The notes under the pieces: generated by a model | Seen by the model: the letters and a program-made list of their open reading frames with translations, nothing else | Database searches by the model: none | What the model was told of the DNA's origin: nothing | In this document: piece by piece, positions 9,281 through 19,791 of the stretch | How the letters are laid out: every line of letters begins with the position of its first letter | Numbering within the stretch: position 1 is the first letter of the stretch | Program-made: the position numbers and the translations under genes | Origin: Paenibacillus bovis | GTDB taxonomy: Bacteria; Bacillota; Bacilli; Paenibacillales; Paenibacillaceae | Assembly (NCBI RefSeq): GCF_001421015.2 | Contig: NZ_CP013023.1 | Span: 3,279,501-3,343,500 of the forward strand | Length of the DNA: 64,000 bases | Direction: 5' to 3'

Positions 9281-9655
9281 ATGTCTTCATCTGCAGCAGA
9301 TCCGAATTATACGTATTATGAGGTGGGCAGCATAGATGATTTTATGGAAAGGGTAGGCAGACGAGTCATCATCGGTGAACAGGAAATTGCCCTGTTCAAA
9401 ACATCCGACGGTGCCCTGTATGCCCTGGAAAATAAAAGCCCGGGCCCCAAAGGCGGTACACTCGTTGAAGGAATGGTCTCAGAACATATTCTTTTCGATC
9501 CTATCTGCGACTGGCGCATCCGAATGACCGATGGACAGGTACTCGATCCCGATACCGGTCAGGTAACTACCTATCCGGTGCTGCTGAGCGGGGAACGCGT
9601 GCATATCGGTATTCCAAAGAGTGGAGGCGAATCAGACAATGACCAAAGAACTTGA
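9281..9655 (+). CDS. nirD: Nitrite reductase small subunit (Rieske-type fold)
   Basis: The product is 124 residues and matches NirD, the small partner of NirB. It has the Rieske-like beta fold (VIIGEQEIALFKTSDGALYALENKSPGPKGGTL split across two strands), but the canonical cluster ligands Cys-x-His and Cys-x2-His are missing: the first site reads SPGPKGG and the second DPICDWR. This is known for many NirD proteins of the Rieske_2 type, which bind no cluster and act as an accessory subunit. It starts 14 bases after nirB with AAGGAGG, and its 3' end overlaps hemD by 17 bases, so the three are likely translated together. Confidence 0.93.
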   Translation: MSSSAADPNYTYYEVGSIDDFMERVGRRVIIGEQEIALFKTSDGALYALENKSPGPKGGTLVEGMVSEHILFDPICDWRIRMTDGQVLDPDTGQVTTYPVLLSGERVHIGIPKSGGESDNDQRT

Positions 9656-10472
9656 AGGCAAAACGATCGTGATCACCGGTTCCAAAATTCCGGAAGATAT
9701 GGCAGAAGTGATTGAGCGCAGGGGAGGAAAAGCACGGGTTCGTTCTTTACAGGGATTGGTGCCCGCTGATCCTGCCGAAATCGATAAGGACGTCCGGCAG
9801 CTGACAGAGCAGGGGGCGGACTGGATTATTTTCACAACCGGTATCGGCTATGAAGCGATCTACAAATCGGCAGAACGGCAAGGTATTCTACCTCTGTTTG
9901 AAGAACGCCTGCAAAAAGCCAAAGTAGCCTGTCGCGGTTACCGCACCAAGGCTTATCTCAAAAAATCCGGTGTGCATCCAGTTGTTAGCGCAGATGACGG
10001 GACAATCGCCAATATGATCGACAAGCTGAATGCTTTTGATTTTAATGGCTGTCAGGTGTGGCTGCAGCTTCATGGAGAATTAACGTCCCAGCTGCACGAC
10101 TTTATCAGTAGTGAGCCGGGGATGAAAGTACAGGCCGTACTGCCTTATCGCTATCAGGCGCCGGACAGGGAGATACTGGCGCAGCTAACCGATGAACTGC
10201 TCCAGCATCAGGTTGATGCGGTTAGCTTTACTACCCAGGTGCAGGTTAATTACCTGTTCGACTATGCCAAAGAGCATGGACAGCAAGAAGCACTTCAAGA
10301 TACATTTAATCATCATGTACTGGCCGCAGCTGTAGGCAAAGTTACTGCGGATGCTTTGCGCGAAGAAGGCATCACACGTATTGTCGTACCGGAACTGGAA
10401 CGAATGGGGGCGATGATCGTCGAGATTGCCCATTTTTTTGAAGAGCAGTCCGTTGAGAAAAATGAGGAATAG
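9639..10472 (+). CDS. hemD: Uroporphyrinogen-III synthase
   Basis: The product is 277 residues and has the two-lobed HemD fold: VITGSKIPEDMAEVIERRGG at the N-terminus, DWIIFTTGIGYEAI at about 60, VACRGYRTKAYLKKSG at about 100 and a second lobe with DAVSFTTQVQVNYLF near 190. HemD cyclises hydroxymethylbilane; in a nir operon it feeds sirohaem synthesis for NirB. The ATG at 9639 sits inside the end of nirD, with GGAGG 11 bases upstream, so translational coupling is likely. Some such proteins act as nitrite-operon regulators when fused to a response-regulator-type DNA-binding domain; no such domain is present here. A terminator follows at 10560. Confidence 0.88.
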   Translation: MTKELEGKTIVITGSKIPEDMAEVIERRGGKARVRSLQGLVPADPAEIDKDVRQLTEQGADWIIFTTGIGYEAIYKSAERQGILPLFEERLQKAKVACRGYRTKAYLKKSGVHPVVSADDGTIANMIDKLNAFDFNGCQVWLQLHGELTSQLHDFISSEPGMKVQAVLPYRYQAPDREILAQLTDELLQHQVDAVSFTTQVQVNYLFDYAKEHGQQEALQDTFNHHVLAAAVGKVTADALREEGITRIVVPELERMGAMIVEIAHFFEEQSVEKNEE

Positions 10473-10559
10473 ACATCTATACTATCAGGTATTTCATTGT
10501 ATATGGATGAGCCGTGAGGATAGAGTACAGATAGACAGCTGCAGCTAAATATAAGCGTT

Positions 10560-10590
10560 ACCCTCTGTTCAATAGACAGAGGGTATTTTT
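10560..10590 (+). terminator. Terminator of the nirBD-hemD operon
   Basis: A 9-bp perfect stem (10560-10568 and 10576-10584) is followed by ATTTTT. The rest of the gap to 10873 is AT-rich; it must hold the promoter of the chemoreceptor gene, but no box could be fixed. Confidence 0.85.
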
Positions 10591-10873
10591 ATGGAAATGA
10601 AAGATATCCAGCGTAAACCAATGCTCGCTTTTCCTTACTCCATAATATAGGCGTACATAAAATGTTATGTATCCGGTAGTTATCTGCAGTCATAGATACT
10701 AATATGTCAGAAAAAATGCTTTATAATGATGGGTAACTTTAGATTATTAATTAAGTGGTATAAATAATATATTACAGTTCATGTATTTTATCTTCATTTT
10801 ATGTAGATTACTGTCGATATACTACGTAGTTTGACTATTTAGTTGTTTATTCAACAGGAGCGGGGGAAATTCT

Positions 10874-12580
10874 TTGTCTTTTTCAATGCGATGGAAGTTA
10901 TATTTGAGTTTTGCGTGTATTATTTTGCTTTTACTGGTGACTGTAATCGTCTCCAATATGATGACCCAGCGAATCACCCAGTTAACCAGCCATATTATGC
11001 TGGCGCAGGAGCGTCTGGAAAATGCCCAGATGCTTAATTTGTTTGCGCGTATGGCGAATGATGATGGTGCCCATTATCTGCTTGCACCCGATCATCTGAA
11101 AGACAATTTTAAAAGTCGTTATCAGGCCGATACCGAATCGGTCAAAAAAATGGTTCAGCATATGAAAATACTTACTAAGGGCGAAGCCTCAGACAATATT
11201 CAGCAGTTTGAAGCCCATTGGAACACATATCAGCAAAACGCGGAAGATATTATGAGCCTGAGAGAAGCAGGCAATCTGACAATTGCGCAGGAACGTTTTA
11301 CCCGGCGTTCATTCGACCCGGTAGCTTTCTCGCTATTATCATTTGTCAAGGAAGAAGAAGCCAAGGTTCAACAATACAAGGAGCAGATTGCGAATACGAG
11401 TCAGACCAGTCTGATGGTGAATATCGTGATGGCTGCAGCTGCTACACTGCTGTCGCTGGCTATTGCCTTTTTGCTGTCTAACTATCTGATCCGCCGTATC
11501 CGACTGCTAAAGGAATCAGCTATTACCGTGGCCCAGGGCGATCTATCGGTAGAAGAACTTCATTTTAAAGGCAAAGATGAACTGACCGATCTGGCAGCAG
11601 CATTCAATACCATGACCCAATCGCTGCGCTCGGTCATCAGCAGTGCCGGAGATGTGTCGATGCAGGTGGCTGCATCTTCCGCTCAGCTTCAGTCCAGCGC
11701 AGAGCAGACGAGCACAGCGACCGAGCATATCGCTGTAATTATGCAGGATATTACAGCAGGAACCGAGAAGCAGGCCAATCATATCGATAACGATATGCAG
11801 GTGATCAATCAGCTGTCCAATAATGTACAGCAGATCTCGGCCAATAACCAGACAGTGCTGAATACCGTCCATACCACCTCGACCACAGCTGCCCAGGGTA
11901 AACTGGATCTGGTCAATGCGATTCAACAGGTACGTGTTATTGAAGAAAGCAATAGCAAGCTCGACCGGATCGTAGCCGGACTGAACAACCAGGCGATTCA
12001 GATTGGACAGGCCATCCAGCTCATTATGCAGATTACCAAGCAGACCGAATTGCTGGCACTTAATGCGAGCATCGAAGCAGCACGCGCTGGTGAACAGGGC
12101 AAAGGATTTGCTGTAGTTGCCGGAGAGGTGCGCAAGCTGGCCGAGCAGTCCAAAGATTCTGCGAACCAGATTGCTTCCCTGATCAACGGTATACAGAGTG
12201 AAGCAGGAATTGCCAAGGAAGAAATGACTCATGGAACGATGGAAGTACAAAAAGGAATCCAGTTGATCGAAGTGGCAGGCCATTCCTTTGAAGGCATTAT
12301 GCAGCTCATCCAGCAGGTAGAGCAGGATATAGAGGGAGTTACGCACTCTACGACGTATATCAAGGAAGATACAGAAAAGATGGTTGTTACTATGGATCAG
12401 ATATCCGGAATCGCCAGGGAGAATGCATCCAGTACCCACAGTATTGCTGCTTCGACCGAAGAACAGCTGGCTTCGATGGAAGAAATCTCTGCTTCATCGG
12501 CAGCTCTGGCCAGTCTGGCCGAAGAATTGAGTGATCTGATCGGCAAATTCAAACTGGCAAAAGAGGAAAACGGACAATGA
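10874..12580 (+). CDS. Methyl-accepting chemotaxis protein
   Basis: The product is a 568-residue transmembrane chemoreceptor. Order: TM1 (about 8-30), an extracellular four-helix-bundle sensor (about 31-178), TM2 (about 180-203), HAMP (about 205-258) and a cytoplasmic signalling coiled coil ending in GKFKLAKEE. The kinase-binding hairpin is clear near residues 391-420 ([20 protein letters not shown]). The start is probably TTG at 10874, since GGGGG lies 7 bases upstream; the next ATG is 21 bases from it. Its TGA overlaps the ATG of the following solute-binding lipoprotein by four bases (ATGA), which suggests the receptor senses the loaded binding protein or that the two are made in fixed ratio. 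Confidence 0.94.
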   Translation: MSFSMRWKLYLSFACIILLLLVTVIVSNMMTQRITQLTSHIMLAQERLENAQMLNLFARMANDDGAHYLLAPDHLKDNFKSRYQADTESVKKMVQHMKILTKGEASDNIQQFEAHWNTYQQNAEDIMSLREAGNLTIAQERFTRRSFDPVAFSLLSFVKEEEAKVQQYKEQIANTSQTSLMVNIVMAAAATLLSLAIAFLLSNYLIRRIRLLKESAITVAQGDLSVEELHFKGKDELTDLAAAFNTMTQSLRSVISSAGDVSMQVAASSAQLQSSAEQTSTATEHIAVIMQDITAGTEKQANHIDNDMQVINQLSNNVQQISANNQTVLNTVHTTSTTAAQGKLDLVNAIQQVRVIEESNSKLDRIVAGLNNQAIQIGQAIQLIMQITKQTELLALNASIEAARAGEQGKGFAVVAGEVRKLAEQSKDSANQIASLINGIQSEAGIAKEEMTHGTMEVQKGIQLIEVAGHSFEGIMQLIQQVEQDIEGVTHSTTYIKEDTEKMVVTMDQISGIARENASSTHSIAASTEEQLASMEEISASSAALASLAEELSDLIGKFKLAKEENGQ

Positions 12581-13815
12581 GAACAAAAATACTATTGCTT
12601 ATAAGTGCTGTACTAATGACATTTACGCTGGCCTCCTGTTCCAATGCCAAGACCGAAGACGTAGCTCTGACATTCTGGACGACTACCGACAAAGGAGCGC
12701 AGACCGAATTTCTGCAAAAAAGGATAGATGCATTTCAGGCAGAGCATCCGCATATCAAAGTCACTCTGGCATCTGTCGATTTTGGGGCAGCGTCCAACCA
12801 ATTCAAATCTGCGCTGCTGAGTAATGAGCAGGTCGATGTATTCCGCGCGGACAACAGCTGGATACCGGAATTTGCAGATCTGGATCTTTTATATCCGCTT
12901 GATCAGCTGGCTAATGCAAATGACAAATCCGGTTATGTAGAATCGGCGCTGAAATCCGACGAATATCAGGGGAATCTGTATGGATTGCCTTCGGTACTGG
13001 AAGCGCCAGCGCTTCTGTATAACAAGCGCATTTTGCAGGAAGCCGGCTATGCTTCTCCACCGGCCACTATGGATGAACTGCTGCAGATCGCCCGGAAAGT
13101 ATCGACAGGCGATCGGTATGGTATCTATCTGAATAATGACTCCTATTATGCGCTGCCTTATCTATGGGCATTCGGTGGAGGAACAATCAGCGATGATCGC
13201 CAGATCGAAGTGACTTCAGCTGATTCCATAAAGGCGTTCTCGTTTATGCTTCAGCTCAAACAGCAGGGTGTCACACAGAAATACCCGGATTTCAACGATT
13301 CCTACAGCAGAATGATGAAGGACTTTACCGATGGGAAATCCGCCATGATTATCAATGGTCCATGGGCGATTCTGGAGCTTCTGAATGGTAAAGAGTTCAA
13401 GGATGCCGATAATCTGGGAATTGCCCAGATTCCAGCAGGACCCAAAGGACAGGGTTCTCCAATAGGCGGACACAGCTTTGTCGTCTCCAAATACAGCAGC
13501 TATCCCAAGGAATCCTATGAGCTTATCAAGTATCTAACCAGTGCAGATACCCAGCTGCTCCAATCACAGACACTGAGAACACTGCCTACGCAGAAGAGTG
13601 TCTATGATGATCAGAAGCTGGCGAATGATCCGATTATTCAGGGATTCAAAGCCCAGGTAGACGTTGCCAAAGCAAGACCGTTGATCCCGGAAGGTTCGCA
13701 GATGTTTAATGATTTCACTCCTAATCTTACGAATATCCTGCTTGGCAAAGAATCAGTGGCAGCAGGTGTACACAAGATCGAGGAAGCATGGAAGCTAATG
13801 CTCAATATCAAATAG
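12577..13815 (+). CDS. Extracellular solute-binding lipoprotein (sugar type)
   Basis: The product is 412 residues. A lipoprotein signal ends at the lipobox LASC with Cys21. The mature part is a type-I extracellular solute-binding protein of the maltose/oligosaccharide kind (ALTFWTT at the start, [18 protein letters not shown] in the middle, [18 protein letters not shown] later). Such proteins normally deliver sugars to an ABC permease, but no permease or ATPase gene lies next to it. Instead it is translationally coupled to a chemoreceptor by an ATGA overlap, so a role as the ligand-presenting partner of that receptor is inferred, possibly with an ABC importer encoded elsewhere. A strong terminator follows at 13889. 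Confidence 0.92.
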   Translation: MRTKILLLISAVLMTFTLASCSNAKTEDVALTFWTTTDKGAQTEFLQKRIDAFQAEHPHIKVTLASVDFGAASNQFKSALLSNEQVDVFRADNSWIPEFADLDLLYPLDQLANANDKSGYVESALKSDEYQGNLYGLPSVLEAPALLYNKRILQEAGYASPPATMDELLQIARKVSTGDRYGIYLNNDSYYALPYLWAFGGGTISDDRQIEVTSADSIKAFSFMLQLKQQGVTQKYPDFNDSYSRMMKDFTDGKSAMIINGPWAILELLNGKEFKDADNLGIAQIPAGPKGQGSPIGGHSFVVSKYSSYPKESYELIKYLTSADTQLLQSQTLRTLPTQKSVYDDQKLANDPIIQGFKAQVDVAKARPLIPEGSQMFNDFTPNLTNILLGKESVAAGVHKIEEAWKLMLNIK

Positions 13816-13888
13816 GGAAAGTAATGAATAAAAAGGAACTCAACCATCTGTTTATATAACAGATGTACTTGGCAAAAAAAAATACCAG

Positions 13889-13918
13889 AAGCCGTGAACA
13901 TGCTCACGGCTTTTTTGG
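13889..13918 (+). terminator. Rho-independent terminator
   Basis: A 9-bp stem (13889-13897 and 13904-13912) with a 6-base loop is followed by a run of T. It closes the chemoreceptor/binding-protein operon. Confidence 0.88.
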
Positions 13919-14292
13919 TATGTCGTTTTGGACAGACTCATCATTACGCGCTTGGAACACTTGATAAATTGCAGCTTCTCGGCAGCTTTTATCCTGTGTA
14001 AGGGACAGGTACAGCGCATATCCGTAGTAGAATATAGCGATATGGGATAAATCCCTTATTTTTACATATGAGAATACCGAAGGAATAGACAGTAAATAAA
14101 TGATAATTCAGAATAAACGCCTTTATGAACAAATTAGCCGTTTTCTTGTCGTTGTGAAACTGCTAGACTCTATATGGATTCAGGTGACATACTGACCACA
14201 TCAATATACAGGAGGTGTTTTGAAAGCGCTTCAATAAATTATGGTAATGCACTCTTGTATGAATATATCAGATTCAGGGAGGGATTTAATTC
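13919..14292 (+). promoter_or_regulatory. Upstream region of the PL11 lyase with a cre-like site
   Basis: No gene is seen in this 374-base stretch. At 14221-14234 a TGAAAGCGCTTCAA element agrees with the CcpA cre consensus TGWAARCGYTWNCW at 13 of 14 places. It lies about 60 bases before the lyase start, so carbon catabolite repression of the lyase is inferred. No promoter boxes could be fixed with confidence. Confidence 0.5.
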
Positions 14293-17200
14293 ATGCATTT
14301 TTATAAACGCAAGCAGTTAAGCAGACAGATATGGTCCAGAACTCTTATTATGATCATCATTCTGTCACTCGTATATCCTGCTGTTCCGGCTTCTGTGCAG
14401 GCAGAAAATACCGTATTAGTGAATGAAGATTTTGGTCGCTATCCGTCAGGATCTTTTACTATAGGCAGCGGTAACGCATGGGGCAAGGAAGGCGCTGCAC
14501 CTGTTGTCCGTATCGTCAAAGAAACCGTCACCGGAATCACGTATGCGGATATAAAAAATACATCTTCCGGTTCTTCCTATATCGGCCAGCGTTTTGCTGC
14601 ACAAACCGGCGGTATGGTTGCCGAATTCGATATTCGTATACCGGGTCAGAATGGTGGTTCCCTGTATATGATGGACGGCAAAATCAATGCGACCAGTGCT
14701 GCAGCAGTAAATACCGGTATCGGATCAGGCAGTATACAGGGTACATTTTCTGCGAATCGCATTGCCTATGATCCGTCTACCTGGTATCGACTTCAATATG
14801 TTATTAACATCCCTGGCCAGACGTATAAGACAACTATTACCGATCTGTCGACAGGCCGTATTATAGCCGAGTGGCAGGAAGCATTCCGTAATAAAGTAGC
14901 TCGAATCAGCAGCGTCGGATTCTATCTGGGACGAGACGGTGGCACTATTCAGCTCGCAAATGCACACGTTACCAATCTGGACCTGAATCTGAGCAACTTA
15001 CAGGTAAAAGCGCAGGATTTTACACCAGGATTAACTCCTGGTTTTGATCCATCGGTGCTCCAGTACCAGATGGAAGTTCCGTATTCTGTGAATACGCTCG
15101 ATATTGCAGCTACAGCGAGTGATGCCGACAAGGTACAGCTGAATGTCGGAGATCGTCCGGCCACTAGCGGCGCTTCCATACCGTTTACGCTGGATGGATT
15201 ATCGACTACGATTCCGATTCGTGTCATATCCGACACGTATACGGACATTTCTCGTACGTATACACTGAATGTGACCCGACTGGAGCAATATCCCGATCTT
15301 CGGTATGTCACTTCGGAAGCTCATAATGGCAAGGTCAAGATCGGTTGGGAAGAGACGATTGATCCTACTTATACCGAAGCCCATATTTATCAGGCACAAA
15401 AAAATCAGAAGCTCAAGCTGGTGGATACAGTCGCACGCGGCACCTATATATCTACAATTGATAAGCTGAAAAACAATACAACGTATACCTTTGTTGTCAA
15501 AGCTGCTTTTGAAGATGGCAGCGAATCAGCAGGAGTCACCCTCCAGGAGACGCCTGTCCAACTGCCGCCTCTTCAGATGGAATATCTGAATCGAGGATTG
15601 GTGGCTATCCCCAAAGCCGGTGGTATTTATGTGAGCTGGCGCCTGCTCGGTACCGATCCGGATTCTATTGGATTTGACCTCTATCGGGATGGCAAAAAAG
15701 TAAACACCGACCCGATCCGCAGCACCACGAACTTTCTGGATGCAGGTGGTAACCGCCAGTCGACGTATTATGTACAGGCAGTAGGCGGCAAAGTAGGACC
15801 CAAAAAATCCGAGACGGCCAAAGTCTGGAGCAGCGATCATCTGAGTATTCCGCTGCGTAAACCGGCAGATGGCAAAACAGTTACCGGCGAAGTCTATTCC
15901 TACAGCGCCAACGATGCAACGACTGCAGATCTGGATGGAGACGGACAATACGAGATTATTCTCAAATGGATCCCATCTAACGCCAAGGATAATTCACAGA
16001 GTGGCCATACCGGCAGCACACTGGTAGATGCCTACAAACTGGATGGCACTTTCCTGTGGCGGGTTGCCCTGGGACCCAATATTCGCTCTGGTGCCCATTA
16101 TCTCGATATGATGGCATACGATCTGGACGGTGATGGCAGAGCCGAAGTGGCTTTCCGCACAGCAGATGGAACAGTGGACGGACAGGGCAAAGTTATCGGT
16201 AATGCCAATGCTCGTTATGCCAATGAGAGCGGTTATATTCTGAGTGGTCCCGAATATTTCTCGATCTTTGAAGGAATAACAGGCCGCGAACTTGTTACCG
16301 AAAATTATGAACCGGCACGCGGAGATGTGGCTTCATGGGGAGATAGCTATGGCAACCGGGTTGACCGCTTTCTGGCGACGATCGCCTATCTGGATGGCGA
16401 ACGACCAAGTCTGGTTATGCAGCGTGGTTATTACACCCGTATGGTTCTGGTCGCTTATGACTGGAGAGATGGCAAGCTGACCAAGCGCTGGACTTTTGAT
16501 TCCAGTACACCAGGGAATGAGAAATATGCCGGACAGGGGAATCACCAACTGTCTGTCGCCGATGTAGACAATGATGGCAAGGACGAAATTATTACAGGCG
16601 CTGCGGCTATCGACCACAATGGATCAGGGTTATGGGTAAGCGGACTGGGACATGGTGATGCGATGCATGTCAGCGATCTTAATCCTCAGCGTCTCGGTCT
16701 GGAAGAATGGGCGGTCCAGGAGAATACGAATGCTGCCTATTCCGCGGATCTCAAAGATGTCCGAACAGGCCGTGTTCTCTGGGGACAGCCACAGCTGGGG
16801 ATTGATGTCGGACGCGGATTGAGCGCAGATATCGACCCAAGGTATCCGGGAGCCGAGATGTGGGCTATTGATGGAGAGTGGAATAGTGCAACAGGTGGTC
16901 TATTTACAGCATCAGGAGAGAAAATCGCCAGCCGTATTCCTTCCTCCAACTTTGCAATCTGGTGGGATGGAGATCTGAGCCGTGAACTGCTGGATCATCA
17001 TTTCACTACAGAGCCTGTTCGCCAGGGTGTGCCGAAGATTGATAAATGGGATTATACCAATGAGCGCTTGCGTAATCTGATTACATTTACCGGTAATCTG
17101 TCTAATAATGATACCAAGGGCAATCCGGCACTACAGGCAGATATACTGGGTGACTGGCGTGAAGAATTGGTACTGCGCAATGCCGACAGTACCGAGCTGC

Positions 17201-17394
17201 ACCTCTATTCCACGACCGAACAGACCAATTACCGATTCGTCACACTGATGCATGATGCGGTCTACCGTCTGGGAATTGCCTGGCAAAATACAGGCTATAA
17301 CCAGCCTCCGCATACGGGCTATTATCTGGGAACCGGTATGGAGCAGCCTGAACCGTCCAATATTCGTGTTATTCAATGGGGAAGCAAGTCATAG
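14293..17394 (+). CDS. Secreted rhamnogalacturonan lyase, PL11
   Basis: The product is a 1033-residue exported enzyme that should cleave the rhamnogalacturonan I backbone of pectin by beta-elimination. A signal peptide covers about 1-37 (cut near VQA-EN). A beta-sandwich, concanavalin-like domain spans about 40-230, a cadherin-like beta-sandwich about 231-333 (LSNLQVKAQDFTPG onward) and a fibronectin type III domain about 334-422. The PL11 catalytic beta-propeller fills 423-1033; it opens with MEYLNRGLVAIP and has repeated Asp-rich calcium motifs (DLDGDGQYEI, DLDGDGRAEV, DVDNDGKDEI). This is longer than the about 620-residue PL11 core because of the three N-terminal modules. GGGAGG lies before the ATG. 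A cre-like site lies upstream. Confidence 0.93.
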   Translation: MHFYKRKQLSRQIWSRTLIMIIILSLVYPAVPASVQAENTVLVNEDFGRYPSGSFTIGSGNAWGKEGAAPVVRIVKETVTGITYADIKNTSSGSSYIGQRFAAQTGGMVAEFDIRIPGQNGGSLYMMDGKINATSAAAVNTGIGSGSIQGTFSANRIAYDPSTWYRLQYVINIPGQTYKTTITDLSTGRIIAEWQEAFRNKVARISSVGFYLGRDGGTIQLANAHVTNLDLNLSNLQVKAQDFTPGLTPGFDPSVLQYQMEVPYSVNTLDIAATASDADKVQLNVGDRPATSGASIPFTLDGLSTTIPIRVISDTYTDISRTYTLNVTRLEQYPDLRYVTSEAHNGKVKIGWEETIDPTYTEAHIYQAQKNQKLKLVDTVARGTYISTIDKLKNNTTYTFVVKAAFEDGSESAGVTLQETPVQLPPLQMEYLNRGLVAIPKAGGIYVSWRLLGTDPDSIGFDLYRDGKKVNTDPIRSTTNFLDAGGNRQSTYYVQAVGGKVGPKKSETAKVWSSDHLSIPLRKPADGKTVTGEVYSYSANDATTADLDGDGQYEIILKWIPSNAKDNSQSGHTGSTLVDAYKLDGTFLWRVALGPNIRSGAHYLDMMAYDLDGDGRAEVAFRTADGTVDGQGKVIGNANARYANESGYILSGPEYFSIFEGITGRELVTENYEPARGDVASWGDSYGNRVDRFLATIAYLDGERPSLVMQRGYYTRMVLVAYDWRDGKLTKRWTFDSSTPGNEKYAGQGNHQLSVADVDNDGKDEIITGAAAIDHNGSGLWVSGLGHGDAMHVSDLNPQRLGLEEWAVQENTNAAYSADLKDVRTGRVLWGQPQLGIDVGRGLSADIDPRYPGAEMWAIDGEWNSATGGLFTASGEKIASRIPSSNFAIWWDGDLSRELLDHHFTTEPVRQGVPKIDKWDYTNERLRNLITFTGNLSNNDTKGNPALQADILGDWREELVLRNADSTELHLYSTTEQTNYRFVTLMHDAVYRLGIAWQNTGYNQPPHTGYYLGTGMEQPEPSNIRVIQWGSKS

Positions 17395-17452
17395 ACGAAG
17401 TATCGTGGTAGTAATAAATACGAATGTCGTAGCCATGTATATGACTTCGCAA

Positions 17453-17490
17453 ATAAGGCGTACCTGATGAACGACTCAGGTACGCCTTAT
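17453..17490. terminator. Bidirectional terminator
   Basis: A perfect 15-bp inverted repeat (17453-17467 and 17476-17490) with an 8-base loop lies between the convergent lyase and glycosyltransferase genes. Confidence 0.82.
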
Positions 17491-17577
17491 TGTATGAAGC
17501 CAACATATCCACACATCAGATTAAGCGAATCTTGTTATATCGAATATTCAGCCATTACATATACACTCTTATATCGC

Positions 17578-18765
17578 TTATGCTTTTACCTGCTGAAGAT
17601 AGGCATCAATATGGCGAAGCGCTTCATCGGTACCGCCGCATTGCTGGAAGCTCTGATTGATTTTCTGTACCCCTTGCTGGTAGACCGGGTTGGATAACAC
17701 TTCCTGAACAGCTGTCTGTAGGGACGCTGCACTGATCTGATCTTTGGTGATCCGGTAACCGGCCTGCAGCTCGGTCAATCGCTGGGCAACCATCGGCTGG
17801 TCCTTGTCCTGAGGGAGTACAACAAGCGGAACTTCAAAATGAATCCCTTCATTTACACTGTTCATTCCGCCATGAGTAATAAACACATCGGTATAGCGCA
17901 GTACGTCGAGCTGAGGTACATACGAGGAGATAATGAAGTTGGCAGGAGCAGGCTTGATCCGGGTCAGATCGGCTTTTTCTCCGGCAGCGATCACTACTAT
18001 ACCCTCAAAATCAGCAAAGGCTTCGATACAGGTATTGAAAAATTCTTCAATATGACTCAGCACGGTGCCCATGGAAATATACAGTACTTTCTGATCGGTG
18101 AGCTGCTCCAGCGGAAACGCATGCGAGCCTTTGCGTTCAGGGAAGCTCGGACCAATAAATAGATTCTGTTCTTCGAACTGATCGCCATTAGGCTGGAAGT
18201 ACCGGCTTGTATACACAATATTTAGCGCTCCCGAATTATTCATAAATTGCACCATTTCTTTTGGAGCGACACCGTATTTTTCTTTCATTAGTGACAGAGA
18301 CTCTGCCACAAATGGATCTGGTGCACCTGGTGACTCGGCATTTTGACGGAACAGATTGGTCGCCATATGCGTGTTCGAGATCAGGAAGGAGGGAGAAGAA
18401 GAAATTCCCGGAATATTCAGCATATCCCGTACCAGTTCGCCTGCTCCAAACCGATCATACAGCACCAGATCAAATGTCATTGTATCTGCCAGCTGCCGGG
18501 CGATCTCCAGAATATCGAGTGACGTACGGATATGAATCTTCATAAATTCATTAATACTTTCCCGATTGGATGTGTCGATCGAAGCGGTGCGGACCAGATC
18601 CGGATGCAGATGAACGATAGCACCTGCCGCCTCCACTCTTTCCTGATATTTCTCGGTAGTAATGTAGTGAACCTCATCGCCACGTGCTGTAAAAGCTTGG
18701 GTTAAGCCGATGGTCGGATTCACATGACCTTCCGCAGGGAAATTTACAAATAAAATGCGCAGCAT
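17578..18765 (-). CDS. GT1-family UDP-glycosyltransferase (macrolide GT type)
   Basis: The product is 395 residues with the GT-B layout of family GT1: an acceptor-binding N-terminal half (LFVNFPAEGHVNPTIGLTQA) and a donor-binding C-terminal half with the signature FITHGGMNSVNEG near residue 295 and PLVVLPQDKDQPMVAQR after it. It resembles YjiC/MGT enzymes that glucosylate macrolides, flavonoids or other small hydrophobic acceptors with UDP-sugar. The catalytic His is in EGHVNP near residue 14. CAGGAGTG lies upstream of the ATG. It stands alone. Roles in self-protection or detoxification are known for relatives; the acceptor here is unknown. Confidence 0.88.
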   Translation of the reverse strand: MLRILFVNFPAEGHVNPTIGLTQAFTARGDEVHYITTEKYQERVEAAGAIVHLHPDLVRTASIDTSNRESINEFMKIHIRTSLDILEIARQLADTMTFDLVLYDRFGAGELVRDMLNIPGISSSPSFLISNTHMATNLFRQNAESPGAPDPFVAESLSLMKEKYGVAPKEMVQFMNNSGALNIVYTSRYFQPNGDQFEEQNLFIGPSFPERKGSHAFPLEQLTDQKVLYISMGTVLSHIEEFFNTCIEAFADFEGIVVIAAGEKADLTRIKPAPANFIISSYVPQLDVLRYTDVFITHGGMNSVNEGIHFEVPLVVLPQDKDQPMVAQRLTELQAGYRITKDQISAASLQTAVQEVLSNPVYQQGVQKINQSFQQCGGTDEALRHIDAYLQQVKA

Positions 18766-18869
18766 CTGATATCACTCCTGTTCAGTAAGTAGTCGAATGT
18801 ATATCCATAATCAATCTATTTATGATACCAGTAATTATCAGATATGCAAAATTATAAAAATATATAGAT

Positions 18870-19673
18870 TCAACGATCCAGCGTATCCGGTTTGTATACG
18901 CTGCGGAATCGATATGTTCTCGGTGAACTGCCGACAAACTTTTTGAATTGACGCATAAAATGGGTATCGTTCTCATAACCGCAGGTATCCGCAATTTGTG
19001 TAACCGACATTTCGCTGTGATCCAGCAAATACTTCGCTTGTTCCATCCTCCCGTTAATAATATCTGTCATGACGGAACAGCCAAACAGCTGCTTGTACAT
19101 ATGCTGAAAATGGGATTTGCTCATCCCCAGCATCTCTGCCAGCTGTGTAACCGAGATATTCTGCCTCGGAGATCGGTACAGATCATTACGTAGCTCCGCC
19201 AGGGGAGCATAATAACGATGCAGCGGATAAGAAGCCGTTCGCTGAAGCAAATCGGCCAATTTCATAAAAAAAGATCGCAGATCGCAATCGATAATCTCCT
19301 CACGCAGCGGCCCGTTAAGCCGGTGAACATGCTGAAGCTCCATCATGCAGCGAGAAATCAGTAGTGGATCGGATGCTGTTGTAGGCGTATCCAGCGGAAA
19401 GGGCAGATCTGCGAGAAATTCGGACAGATTCTCGCCGCTGCAGTGAAACCAATCGTTGATAAACGGACTTTCCAGTTCACGGTAGAAATAAGGCGTATCC
19501 GGACGGAAAAAGATAAATGTATTTTTCTCGATCACCATGCGCTCATCGCGCAGCTTGACTTCCGTTTTGCTGTTGAAAAATATAAAAGTATAGTTCCCTG
19601 ATCCCTCCGGACGGTTTCTGATAATCCCTTCGTGATGAACAGTACGGTATCCACAGGATAGTAATGTCAGCAT
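18870..19673 (-). CDS. AraC-family transcriptional regulator
   Basis: The product is 267 residues. The N-terminal half is a cupin-like sensor (TFIFFNSKTEVKLRD, FIFFRPDTPYFYRELESPF), the C-terminal 100 residues are the paired helix-turn-helix of AraC proteins (ISVTQLAEMLGMSKSHFQHMY and SVTQIADTCGYENDTHFMRQF). GGGAGG lies before the ATG. It is divergent from the DUF2264-GH88 gene pair, with a cre-like operator in the shared gap, so it is very likely the sugar-responsive activator of that pair, sensing an oligosaccharide containing uronic acid. The ligand is an inference from the neighbours. Confidence 0.92.
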   Translation of the reverse strand: MLTLLSCGYRTVHHEGIIRNRPEGSGNYTFIFFNSKTEVKLRDERMVIEKNTFIFFRPDTPYFYRELESPFINDWFHCSGENLSEFLADLPFPLDTPTTASDPLLISRCMMELQHVHRLNGPLREEIIDCDLRSFFMKLADLLQRTASYPLHRYYAPLAELRNDLYRSPRQNISVTQLAEMLGMSKSHFQHMYKQLFGCSVMTDIINGRMEQAKYLLDHSEMSVTQIADTCGYENDTHFMRQFKKFVGSSPRTYRFRSVYKPDTLDR

Positions 19674-19726
19674 CTCTATACGCCTCCCAGCACGATCGGT
19701 CAGTTTTTGATCATTATAGTTTATTG

Positions 19727-19740
19727 TGATAGCGGTTACA
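19727..19740. promoter_or_regulatory. cre-like CcpA operator
   Basis: TGATAGCGGTTACA fits the consensus TGWNANCGNTNWCA at every position. It lies between the divergent AraC and DUF2264 genes, 52 bases before the latter. Confidence 0.65.
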
Positions 19741-19791
19741 ATTCTCTATACTTTTTTATGACACAACAAGCAGATTCAAGGAGGATACTTC

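Noticed and set aside
9281..9655. NirD counted as a broken Rieske protein because its cluster ligands are missing
   Set aside because: Loss of the ligands is a known property of NirD-type (Rieske_2) subunits; the gene is otherwise intact.
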